The notes beneath the pieces are model-generated. The model was not told the origin of the DNA. It searched no databases and was given only the letters and a program-made list of their open reading frames with translations. DNA of 8,622 bases from JBGTKH01 sp041744735 (GTDB taxonomy: Bacteria > Planctomycetota > Planctomycetia > Pirellulales > Pirellulaceae): contig JBGTKH010000157.1 of the NCBI GenBank assembly GCA_041744735.1, positions 1 through 8,622 on the forward strand, in the 5' to 3' direction. The translations under genes and the position numbers were made by a program. Every line of letters begins with the position of its first letter. Positions within the stretch are counted from its first letter, which is position 1. Of the stretch, positions 1 to 7,400 are shown in pieces.

Positions 1-13
1 TGACCGCATTCGC

Positions 14-26
14 CTCGCGGAGCGAG
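14..26. repeat. Small GC-rich hairpin just past the end of the membrane protein gene
   Basis: CTCGC and GCGAG form a perfect 5-bp stem around the 3-nt loop GGA. It lies about 20 bp beyond the stop codon (45-47) of the minus-strand gene, so it could help end that transcript. No T-run follows on the minus strand, so a classical intrinsic terminator is not supported. It may simply be a short palindrome. Confidence 0.25.
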
Positions 27-44
27 TACGCCACGATGGGCACT

Positions 45-1112
45 CTAGCGCAAATGCTCCGCCTTCGCCTGCTGCACTTCCACATCATGCAGCACCGCCG
101 CACTCTCCGCCCGCGTCGCGAAATAAATCACCAGCCCGACCAGCGCCGTGACCAATGTTCCCATGCGATACGCGAGCGCGGCAATCAGCCCCACGCCGGC
201 CGGCTTGCCGATCGCGCGATACATCCCGTCCAGCACGATTTCCCAAGCCCCGATTGGCAACGCGGCCGCGACAAACGAAATCGGGGCGATCGCGAAATGG
301 GTTTTCAAATCGGGCGGATCCAAATTTAGCCCCAGCGTGATGCTGTGCAGCGAGAGCACGAACAGCGACTGCACGACGAGGCTCATCACGATCCCAATGA
401 AGATGCGATCCAGCCGCGAATGATACACGCGGAGTGCGTTGACCAATCGCTGCAGCGTGTGGCCGATCAGTGGAATGTGCGTGACAACATCCCACAACCG
501 CCACTTCGTCAGACCGGGGATCAACGCAATCAATCCGACGACGACCGTTCCAATCGCGAGCCCGCGAACGACCCACACGATGTCGACGAGATACGTGGGA
601 TTCGATTCCTTTCCTGCCGCCTGGACCGTCTCCAAATTATTCATGTCCAGGAACAACGAGCCGATGCCGCCGAGGAGCAACAGCGCGATCAATCCCAGGC
701 CGCGATCGGTCACCACGGCCGTCGTCGCCTCGGCCCCCTTCTTCGGATTGTTGCGCGTGAGAAACACGGCCCGCACGGTATCGCCGCCAACGAGTCCGAG
801 ACCAAAACCCATTTGGGCCACGAAGTGCGATATCAAGCCGATCCGCAACGCATCGCGAAAGCTGAGCGTCAGCCCCAGAGTTCGCGTCAGCATGTGCCAG
901 CGGAAGACATTGATGATGATGCCGCAGAAAAAAAGGAGCCAACCGCCCACCACGAGATGCCAGCCGATCCGTTCAGGATGGCGAAACATTTCGACGAGTT
1001 CCCCGAACTTGTCGTTGGACTGCAGTGTCCAGACGAGGTAGGCCAGCATGAGGGCGAGAAGGGTGAACTTGCCTACAAGGAGGGCGAACTTTTTGGCCGA
1101 CGGCTGTTTCAA
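45..1112 (-). CDS. YbhN/UPF0104 family (LPG_synthase_TM, flippase-like) integral membrane protein
   Basis: The product is 355 residues and strongly hydrophobic, with about seven or eight predicted membrane segments, roughly at 9-29, 51-71, 90-108, 136-156, 178-200, 236-258, 274-294 and 303-332. Family landmarks are G109-G110-D111 followed by R114, the D136-R137 pair in 'VVTDRGLGLIAL', and a late 'ALPIGAWE' segment near 285-291. These match the LPG_synthase_TM (PF03706, TIGR00374-like) region, which includes the membrane part of MprF and AglD-like proteins. The length fits a stand-alone membrane domain with no attached catalytic domain, so a lipid or lipid-linked transport role is likely but the substrate is unknown. 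The start is TTG at 1112: GAGGAAG lies 4 nt upstream, and an in-frame TGA at 1122-1124 rules out a longer protein. The only other nearby start is Met17, which would cut into the first membrane segment. The gene is divergent from the tRNA-Ala gene. Confidence 0.85.
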   Translation of the reverse strand: MKQPSAKKFALLVGKFTLLALMLAYLVWTLQSNDKFGELVEMFRHPERIGWHLVVGGWLLFFCGIIINVFRWHMLTRTLGLTLSFRDALRIGLISHFVAQMGFGLGLVGGDTVRAVFLTRNNPKKGAEATTAVVTDRGLGLIALLLLGGIGSLFLDMNNLETVQAAGKESNPTYLVDIVWVVRGLAIGTVVVGLIALIPGLTKWRLWDVVTHIPLIGHTLQRLVNALRVYHSRLDRIFIGIVMSLVVQSLFVLSLHSITLGLNLDPPDLKTHFAIAPISFVAAALPIGAWEIVLDGMYRAIGKPAGVGLIAALAYRMGTLVTALVGLVIYFATRAESAAVLHDVEVQQAKAEHLR

Positions 1113-1116
1113 CGGA

Positions 1117-1123
1117 CTTCCTC
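1117..1123 (-). promoter_or_regulatory. Ribosome binding site supporting a TTG start
   Basis: On the minus strand this reads GAGGAAG and ends 4 nt before the TTG codon at 1112-1110 (7 nt counted from GAGG). An in-frame TGA immediately overlaps it, so this site and the TTG define the start of the membrane protein. Confidence 0.65.
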
Positions 1124-1189
1124 AGGCTGGATCTGCTGGCAAAATGGGTCGCTGGCGAACATGGATGGAGCAGTCCGATAGGGGCTGCC

Positions 1190-1218
1190 TTGACAGTCTT
1201 TGCCGGCCCCGATAGTTT
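1190..1218 (+). promoter_or_regulatory. Candidate sigma-70-type promoter for tRNA-Ala
   Basis: A perfect -35 hexamer TTGACA (1190-1195) is followed after 17 nt by TAGTTT (1213-1218), a weak -10 element. Transcription would begin near 1225, about 40 nt before the mature tRNA, leaving a leader for RNase P to remove. GATAGT at 1211-1216 is an alternative -10, but with a short 15-nt spacer. The -35 match and the spacing are seen in the sequence; promoter activity is inferred. Confidence 0.45.
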
Positions 1219-1257
1219 GGCAGACAGACCGAAAATCGAACAGGCGGATACTTTGGC
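1211..1257 (+). repeat. Imperfect direct repeat in the tRNA leader, possible tandem -10 elements
   Basis: GATAGTTTGGC (1211-1221) recurs as GATACTTTGGC (1247-1257) with one mismatch and a 36-bp period. The second copy contains GATACT (1247-1252), which resembles a -10 element placed 14 nt before the tRNA, but it has no good -35 at the usual distance. The repeat could mark a second promoter or a duplicated regulatory site. It could also be chance. Confidence 0.35.
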
Positions 1258-1265
1258 CTGTTCAC

Positions 1266-1338
<73 letters not shown>

Positions 1339-1377
1339 CTCGCTATTAAGTTCAAGCTGAATCGATAGTTACGATAC

Positions 1378-1394
1378 CTGCCGGTGGTCGGCAG
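1378..1394 (+). terminator. Hairpin downstream of tRNA-Ala, possible terminator
   Basis: CTGCCG (1378-1383) and CGGCAG (1389-1394) form a perfect 6-bp stem around GTGGT, 40 nt past the tRNA. The following bases, TGCGGCTGTTTCTG, are only partly T-rich, so it is a weak intrinsic terminator at best. The stem ends on the first base of the GTG codon that would open the downstream regulator remnant, which argues against that codon being a genuine start. Confidence 0.35.
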
Positions 1395-1607
1395 TGCGGC
1401 TGTTTCTGAAACTCACAAGCGCTAACGATAAAACCATCCGTCGCGATGTGGACATCCTGCGGGCCGCAGGCTTTACCCTGGTCGAACGCAGCGGCCAGCG
1501 AGGATTAAAGACTTCGATGCAGGACTCGGCCCTTCAACTGCGGTTCACGCTCGAAGAAGCGGCCGCCCTCTATTTGAGCCGCAACCCTGGAGCCCCTAGT
1601 TAGTACC
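1394..1607 (+). pseudogene. Truncated, frameshifted WYL-type HTH transcriptional regulator
   Basis: The readable stretch contains 'NDKTIRRDVDILRAAGF', the recognition part of a DeoR/YafY-type winged helix, and then 'RFTLEEAAALYLSR'. That order is recalled from WYL-domain regulators common in planctomycetes, where the second segment leads into '(R)FLEPLAGT'. Here the open frame after YLSR (ending at 1582) gives only six more residues and stops at 1601-1603. Skipping base 1583 restores 'TLEPLVST' (1584-1607), so a +1 or -2 frameshift sits exactly at the conserved motif. Beyond it family similarity is lost, and the WYL ligand-binding domain is absent. The N-terminal part of the HTH domain is also missing: in-frame sequence upstream of 1394 looks unrelated and reaches a stop at 1358-1360. 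No ribosome binding site is convincing. This is a gene remnant next to a tRNA, unlikely to make a working regulator. Confidence 0.7.
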
Positions 1608-2038
1608 CAACCCTACTCTGTTGATCACCTCAAACGGAGGTCCCTGACTTCAGCGAGCGTCCTTCCGCCGGCCAACTCGTGCGATATGAAGGTGTGCCTT
1701 CCGTAGTGAAATCGTCAGCGTTTCCAGGGCCGGATCGCCCACCGCCAGATTTTTTTCTCGCCGCCGGCTACTCCCACCTTCCTGGCTGATGTTCTTGGCT
1801 GATCGCCCGACGATCACGTTCGATGCCCGGCTGGTTGCCGTTGAACCGAATTGGTCGACGCCGCTGCGAGGTGCGTGGGCTGACCGCTCCCGCGAATCGT
1901 GGCGTGTGTGACGTGGCCTGGCGTGGCTTGCCGATCGGGAGCACTGCCATTTTTCCAACGTCTCGCCCTGGAAAAATGCTGGCGGCCCTGCAAGTGCCCC
2001 TCCATAATGCCGGGAAGTGTCACGGACTTCTTCTTTGC
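1608..2038. other. Gene-free stretch between the regulator remnant and the exoprotein gene
   Basis: I see no credible coding sequence in these roughly 430 bp. Frames that stay open here run into the next gene on the wrong frame or strand, or lack family-like segments. Visible structure includes a small hairpin ACCTC/GAGGT at 1627-1641, another GAAGG/CCTTC at 1688-1701, a run of seven T at 1750-1756, a short direct repeat TGGCTGAT near 1784-1803, and the strong inverted repeat annotated separately. The latter half presumably carries the promoter and 5' leader of the exoprotein gene, but no clear -35/-10 pair could be chosen. Confidence 0.5.
1948..1978. repeat. Perfect 10-bp inverted repeat upstream of the exoprotein gene
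   Basis: CATTTTTCCA (1948-1957) and TGGAAAAATG (1969-1978) are exact reverse complements separated by 11 nt (ACGTCTCGCCC). The centre lies about 87 bp upstream of the ATG at 2050. As DNA it could be an operator for a dimeric regulator, since arm centres are 21 bp apart, close to two helical turns. As RNA it would form a 10-bp hairpin in the 5' leader. Stem and spacing are seen directly; the role is inferred. It is not followed by a T-run, so a terminator is less likely. Confidence 0.6.
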
Positions 2039-2043
2039 GGAGG
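2039..2043 (+). promoter_or_regulatory. Ribosome binding site fixing the exoprotein start at 2050
   Basis: GGAGG at 2039-2043 lies 6 nt before ATG 2050, an ideal spacing. The reading frame is open further upstream to a GTG at 2017, but that codon has no comparable site. The 11 extra residues would also precede the conserved N-terminal motif without purpose. Confidence 0.8.
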
Positions 2044-2049
2044 TGTTGC

Positions 2050-4221
2050 ATGTCTCGAGTTCCTCTTCTTCGTCGGCAGGGAGCACGGCGGATCGTGGGC
2101 GGGATGGAAATTCTGGAACCGAGGACCATGTGCGCCATCAGCGACCTGGACACGACCTTCAACGGCACGGGCGCGCTCAGGTTTGCCTTTCAGGGGTCGT
2201 CCGACACCGAAAGCGCGACGGCCGTGGCCGTGCAACCCGACGGCAAGATCGTGGTCGCTGGAACTTACGCCTTCAACGGTACCGCGGCTACCGACTTTGC
2301 CGTGGCGCGATTCAACAACGACGGCTCGCTCGATACGACCTTCGGCAACAACGGCCGCGCCACGATTGACTTTAGTTTCGTCGCCAATGATGAGCGCGTG
2401 ACGTGCATGACTCTGCAGGATGACGGCAAGATCGTGATCGGCGGACATGCCACGTTCACCGCTGCCCAGGACTTCGTCGTCGCTCGCCTGAATTCCGACG
2501 GCACGCCGGACGTCACGTTCGATGTCGACGGGCGCAGGAGATTCGACTTCGCCGGCGGCGGATCTAGCACCGACCAGGCATTCGGCATTGCCACCATGAC
2601 GGTGAACGGACAGCGGCGGATTGTCCTGGTCGGTTCGACCGAGCAGACAACGGCTGGCGAGCTGATCAATTTCGGCGTTGTTATCTTCAATGACGACGGC
2701 TCCGTGCAAGTCTCTTTCGATCGCTCTGCCGGCGGCAACGACATCGCGCGGGCCGTAGCGATCGACAGCCAGAACCGCATCGTGGTCGGAGGCTCCACCG
2801 ATATCGGCGCGAACCCGGACAACTTTGCCATTATGCGTTTTTCTCCGGGGGGTGCCGATGATGCCGGCTTCAATGTCAGTTCACCACAAATCATCGACTT
2901 CGGTTTCGACGACGAGATCCGTGCGATCCAGGTCGTCGCTGGGGACAAGATCGTGGCGGCCGGTTTCGACGACGGGGGATCGTCCAACTTTGCCCTGGTG
3001 CGACTCACCGCCAATGGCACGCTAGACACCACCTTCAATGACCTTCCTGCCCCATCCCTGTCCAACGGCGATGGCAAACTTTCGTTTAACGTGGGCGGAG
3101 CAGATTTCGCCACCAGCCTCGCTGTGCAAGCGGACGGTCGGCTGGTGGTCGGCGGCTATACGAGCGGCGGAGGGGGCGTGATCAACAATCTCGCCGTGGC
3201 GCGCGTCACCGCCGACGGAACACTCGATACATCGTTCAATTCCGACGGCAGGCGGATCTACGAACTCGGAAGCTTTGAGGAAGCTCACGCACTCGCGCTG
3301 GACAGCATCGGCCGCATCGTCCTGGCGGGCAGGGCTCAAGTCTTGGGCATAAATTTCGATATGCAACTGGTTCGCATTAAGGCCTTCGAGAACCTGGGGA
3401 ACGAATTGAAGCTGACGGGAAGCGAGTTGACGTTCACCGACCTTCAAGGAGTCAACAACAACCTGACCGTTACCCGCACGGCGAGCGCGCTCGTGTTTAC
3501 CGATCCGGCGGCTGCCATCATCAATCCGTTCGGTGCCCCCTCGACGACGGTTTCGGTTCCCTTGAATCGCATCAGCCGCGTCAATATTCGTACGCAGGAA
3601 GGCAACGACCGACTCCGATTCAGCTTCGGGGCGGTGGGCTTCAACTTCACGCTGGGCATCGGCGTGGAACTGGGGAACGGCACAGACACGCTGTTGGCCG
3701 TTGGGAATCGAAGTTTTGCCGTCAGCAACACGAAGCTGATCTCCGGCAGCACGAGCATTGCCCTGGCCGAAGTTGATCGCGTTATCCTCCAAGGAGGCTC
3801 CGGCAATAATCGGCTCGACGCGCGGACCTTCACGGGCACGGCGGTCTTGGATGGCGGCTTGGGAAACGACACGCTGCTGGCCGGAAGCGGGCGGAGCATC
3901 CTGATCGGCGGCAAAGGAACGGACACGATCACGGGCGGCGCCAACCAGGACATCGTCATCGGAGGAACCGTCACGCTTAACATCCTCCAGCCGGGTTTCC
4001 TCGCCCTGGTCGATAAATGGGCCGGACCAGGAACGTACGCCACGCGCATCGCGCAAGTGCGGAACGGGACGGGCTTGCCTGCCGGACTGAAGCTTAATGC
4101 GTCGACCGTTCCCAACGACACGGCCGCGGATACGCTGACCGGCGGTGGGAATCTTGATTGGTTCTGGGCATACACCCTGGACTTTGTCGGCGATAAAACG
4201 GCGAGTGAAATACAGAATTGA
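2050..4221 (+). CDS. Planctomycete exoprotein with delta-60 repeats and RTX-like C-terminal repeats
   Basis: The product is 723 residues. Residues 1-30 are basic and end in 'MEILEPRTMCA', resembling the planctomycete extracellular N-terminal motif (PF07595). There is no long hydrophobic core, so this is not a standard Sec signal. Residues 33 to about 445 hold seven delta-60 repeat units (TIGR02608-like). Edge motifs such as LDTTF or a degenerate form occur near 34, 94, 153, 219, 270, 325 and 392. Strand motifs such as DGKIVVAG occur near 64, 125, 190, 243, 299, 362 and 421. Seven units suggest a closed beta-propeller. Residues 446-580 are predicted beta-rich and unrecognised. Residues 582-639 carry RTX-like nonapeptides (GGSGNNRLD, GGLGNDTLL, GGKGTDTIT, GGANQDIVI) that may bind calcium. 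Residues 640-723 match a tail often seen at the end of planctomycete surface proteins (LxxxxxWAG..., then DTLTGGGNLDWFW). The role is probably at the cell surface or in adhesion, but the ligand is unknown. It is convergent with the next gene. Confidence 0.85.
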   Translation: MSRVPLLRRQGARRIVGGMEILEPRTMCAISDLDTTFNGTGALRFAFQGSSDTESATAVAVQPDGKIVVAGTYAFNGTAATDFAVARFNNDGSLDTTFGNNGRATIDFSFVANDERVTCMTLQDDGKIVIGGHATFTAAQDFVVARLNSDGTPDVTFDVDGRRRFDFAGGGSSTDQAFGIATMTVNGQRRIVLVGSTEQTTAGELINFGVVIFNDDGSVQVSFDRSAGGNDIARAVAIDSQNRIVVGGSTDIGANPDNFAIMRFSPGGADDAGFNVSSPQIIDFGFDDEIRAIQVVAGDKIVAAGFDDGGSSNFALVRLTANGTLDTTFNDLPAPSLSNGDGKLSFNVGGADFATSLAVQADGRLVVGGYTSGGGGVINNLAVARVTADGTLDTSFNSDGRRIYELGSFEEAHALALDSIGRIVLAGRAQVLGINFDMQLVRIKAFENLGNELKLTGSELTFTDLQGVNNNLTVTRTASALVFTDPAAAIINPFGAPSTTVSVPLNRISRVNIRTQEGNDRLRFSFGAVGFNFTLGIGVELGNGTDTLLAVGNRSFAVSNTKLISGSTSIALAEVDRVILQGGSGNNRLDARTFTGTAVLDGGLGNDTLLAGSGRSILIGGKGTDTITGGANQDIVIGGTVTLNILQPGFLALVDKWAGPGTYATRIAQVRNGTGLPAGLKLNASTVPNDTAADTLTGGGNLDWFWAYTLDFVGDKTASEIQN

Positions 4222-4256
4222 AATCGTCCCGTCTCTCTTCCGTCGCGTGGCGTGCA

Positions 4257-4289
4257 CACGGCCGCGGTGAAGTTCTTCTTCTGGCCGTG
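4257..4289. terminator. Hairpin between the convergent genes, weak terminator candidate
   Basis: CACGGCC (4257-4263) and GGCCGTG (4283-4289) form a perfect 7-bp stem with a 19-nt loop, 36 nt after the stop of the exoprotein gene. The 222-bp convergent gap (4222-4443) should contain transcript ends for both genes, and this is its best hairpin. There is no T-run on either side and the loop is long, so confidence is low. Confidence 0.3.
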
Positions 4290-4443
4290 CAGGTGGGCCG
4301 AACCTGAGCTATCCCGCCCCTTGGAATGCCGAGCGGTCAGCACTTCTAGCGTTTGCCAACCTTATCGAACTTCTCCGCCAGATCCTTTCGACTCACATAA
4401 AGTCTGGTTGCGGCGCTCTCGATCTTTTATGACGTAAAGAAGC

Positions 4444-7400
4444 TCAATCGAGGAACGACACAACTGGTAACTGCGGATACCAGTCGGTTCCGAAAATGGT
4501 ATGTGGAAAATTTCCCACGCGAGCTTCGGGTGCGGCCGGCGGCGGCGTGACGCGCTCCTGGAGCGTTTCATTTCCTTGCAGCACCGCGACAGAAGGCGCA
4601 GCACTGCCGAGCGTAGAGCCTTCCGCTTTCCACAGAACTTTGCCGCTGGCGTCGGTTATCGAGGAATGGGTCTTGTAGGGGCCGGGCACCGAAACCGTCT
4701 GAGTTCGCCCGCTCGTGTCGCGGAACGTTTCGGTTCGTGCCGCCTCTTGTTGAGCGGTGAAGTTGAGCTTCAAGGATGCGGACTGATCCATAATCCAGCC
4801 GCGTTTCTCGAAGGCAACTGCGTGCTGTTTCATCGCTTCGGGATCGGTTTTAAAACCATTGCCCAAAGCGACACGACTGCCGGGTCCGAGAACCGGCTTG
4901 ATTGGCGCCGCCGGCAACGTCCGAAGCTTCGCTAAGATTGCGGGCTGCGGGAATGTCGTGCGCGTGAGAATTGGATCGGTCTTACTGTCGAGGAACAACC
5001 AAAACGTGCCATCTGTAGCGCGGATGCGCCAGCCGTTCCCTTCTGCCTTGCAATGCGGCATGCCGGTATGCGAATCGATGATGACGGTTGGCTCGCTCAG
5101 CAAGAACCGCTCGTCGAGCCAGCGAATGCGGTTGGAGTAAGGCACATCGAACTGCGCTGTTTGTTCTCCACTGGGCAAATCGCCGAGCGTCAGTTGCCAG
5201 ATGTTCGTTTGACTGTTCGGGCTCAGCCGCGCGTAGCGAGTTCCATCCGGCGAGAGGGCCAGGCTGGTATCGATTTCATTTTCGAGCGGGAGTACTCCTT
5301 TCCAATCCCCCGTCTCGACGTCGAGCCACGCATGCTGACGGCGGGGTCCCAAATTCAATTGCACAATCTGGCGATCGGGCGTGAAGTCAACGACCGCCAG
5401 TTTCTCGGCTTCAAGCACCCACTGCGCTTGCACCTCCGGAAGCTTCCACAGCACCAAGGAGCCTCCTTCCATGCGCGTTAGCACCTGACTCTTAGTGATG
5501 AACCAGGCGTCGGTGAAGCGGTTGGGATCGGGACGTTCTGGCGGAGGAGGATTTGTCGTATCCACGCGCCAGGCGAGCAGCATCTTTTGCTGTTGCATGA
5601 AATAGAGTTCCAGCCGCTCCATTGACTCTTCGGCATGCAGGTAGCGCGACTTGCCGCTGCCAACGATGATCAGCGAGCCGTCGTGGGAGATGTCCAGCGA
5701 TCGGGTTTCCGGCGGCATCTCGATGTCGCCGCTGGCCTTACCCGACGTGGCGTCAACGGAAAACAGCTTTGACTTAGCCCCCGCCTGGTAGGGAAGCCAC
5801 GCAATATGGCTTCCGGTGGCCGAGAAAATGGGCAAGCCGTACGTGCCTCTAGAACTTGAGCCCCCAACGCCTTTGAAAACGGCTGGCAGATGCAGCACCT
5901 TCGGGCCGGAGGTACGCGCGGGGCGTTCGATCGCCGGAACACTCCACGCGAGATCCGCCGCGGGAAGTTCGAGTCGTCTAACGCCAGCCAGCGAGCCACG
6001 CTTGGCTTCCCCCACAACGCTGTCTGTGAGTGTGCCTCCGCGATTGAATGTGCCGATGCGGGCTGCCAGTTGTTCCATGGGCAGGCGAACTGCCACGACC
6101 TTCAGATTGTCGCCGTCGGTCACACCGACGACACAATCGCCTGCGACGAGAGGTGGTTGCGCGAGGAATTGGTCCATCGAATGCACGACTCGGCCGCTCG
6201 AATAGTCAACGATAAATTGGCCGTTGAGCAGGATGCTGTTCAGGCTGGGGATGTACTCCAGATGCTTCGGCGGATTGCTGCCGACTTGTTTGAAATCGCC
6301 GATTTGCACAGTCGATTGAGAAATGTTCTGGCCCGTAGCCAGGTCGAACCGCCAGATTTGCGCGCCGGGAAGTTGCTCGCCTCCCGCCATAGCCAGTTCT
6401 TTGCCATCGGGAGAAAACGCGATGACGCTGTCCGCATTGGCAGGCTGCTGAAACACGCCCTGGAATGCTCCCGCCCATTGACCTGTGGCGATCTCAAACA
6501 GCGAGGCCTTCTGCCTGAAGACGCACGCCACGAATTTGCCGCCGGGAGTCACTGCCAGCCGTTCGACATTGAAGTTTTGCGGATTGTATTTATCGGAAAT
6601 CGGCGCTGGGAGTGGAATCAAACTCACACGTTCTCCCGTCGAGACATTCCAGGTGCCGATCCAGGGTTCGCCCCGCGTATTGTTGCTGGCGACTCCAACG
6701 ACGATCTTGTCATCGCCTGCAAAGAGCAGCGAGACGACACGATCGCTGGGCTCGAAAGGAATCGTCTGGCGCGTGGAGCCGTCCAGCGCATTAAGGATCA
6801 CCACGTCGACGTGATTGCCGACTTGGGCCGCCAGGGCAAGCTGCTTGCCATCGGCCGAGAGAGCGCCTCGTTCTTTGTTAAAGGAAAACGAGGGGGTGAT
6901 TATCGGTCCGCGCAATCCTTGTGTCAGGTCGCCAATCACGATCGCCTTCTCCAGCGGAACGACCGCCGCAAAGTAGGCACTGGGTGCCGAGGAACGGATA
7001 ACGCGGAAGATAGGGGCTGGTGAGATGAAATTGAGGCGCGCTGTGGGACCAGGCGGAGCGCCGACTGCTGGCGGATCGGCAACGATCTTCCGCGCTGCTT
7101 GAATGGGATTTATCGCCGGCGGACCGGGAGGGACCAGCGGTCGAGGATTGTTGTTGGGCTTTGGCTGCTCGTTCGGCGCGGGAAGCGGAACGGGTTGCTT
7201 CTGAGGCTCCGGCGGGATGATGGCAGGCGCTGGCTTAGGAGCGGGTTTAGCCGGCACAACTTCTGGCACAACGGCTGGTGCAGGCGTTGGGGGCAATTGC
7301 GATCCGTCGTCTGTGGCCACCGCAACTTGCGAATTGGGCGGTACGGGTTCGGAATCACCGCTGAGGAGCCAGATCGTCAAAACGACCATCAGAAGTAAAC

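Noticed and set aside
345..1181. Long open frame (278 codons) on the plus strand
   Set aside because: It lies antisense to the YbhN-family gene; the translation is rich in R, D, Q and H with no family-like segments, as expected of a shadow frame in GC-rich DNA.
1727..1756. Possible intrinsic terminator: GGGC/GCCC stem followed by seven T
   Set aside because: The stem is only 4 bp and the T-run begins 9 nt past it; no transcript upstream clearly needs it.
2017..2049. Upstream GTG start for the exoprotein
   Set aside because: It adds 11 residues with no ribosome binding site, while ATG 2050 has GGAGG at ideal spacing and places the LEPR motif at the usual distance.
1650..2168. 172-codon open frame on the minus strand in the gene-poor stretch
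   Set aside because: It overlaps the start and ribosome binding site of the exoprotein gene, has arginine-rich low-complexity translation and no ribosome binding site. The last 30 residues look slightly protein-like, but not enough to call.
1823..2401. 192-codon plus-strand frame overlapping the exoprotein start
   Set aside because: It is out of frame with the delta-60 protein and its translation shows no recognisable pattern.
3022..4257. 411-codon open frame on the minus strand
   Set aside because: It is antisense to the exoprotein; the arginine/alanine/aspartate-rich translation lacks domain features.
5890..7023. 377-codon open frame on the plus strand
   Set aside because: It is antisense to the propeller gene, whose own frame has clear blades, a zinc ribbon and a membrane segment.
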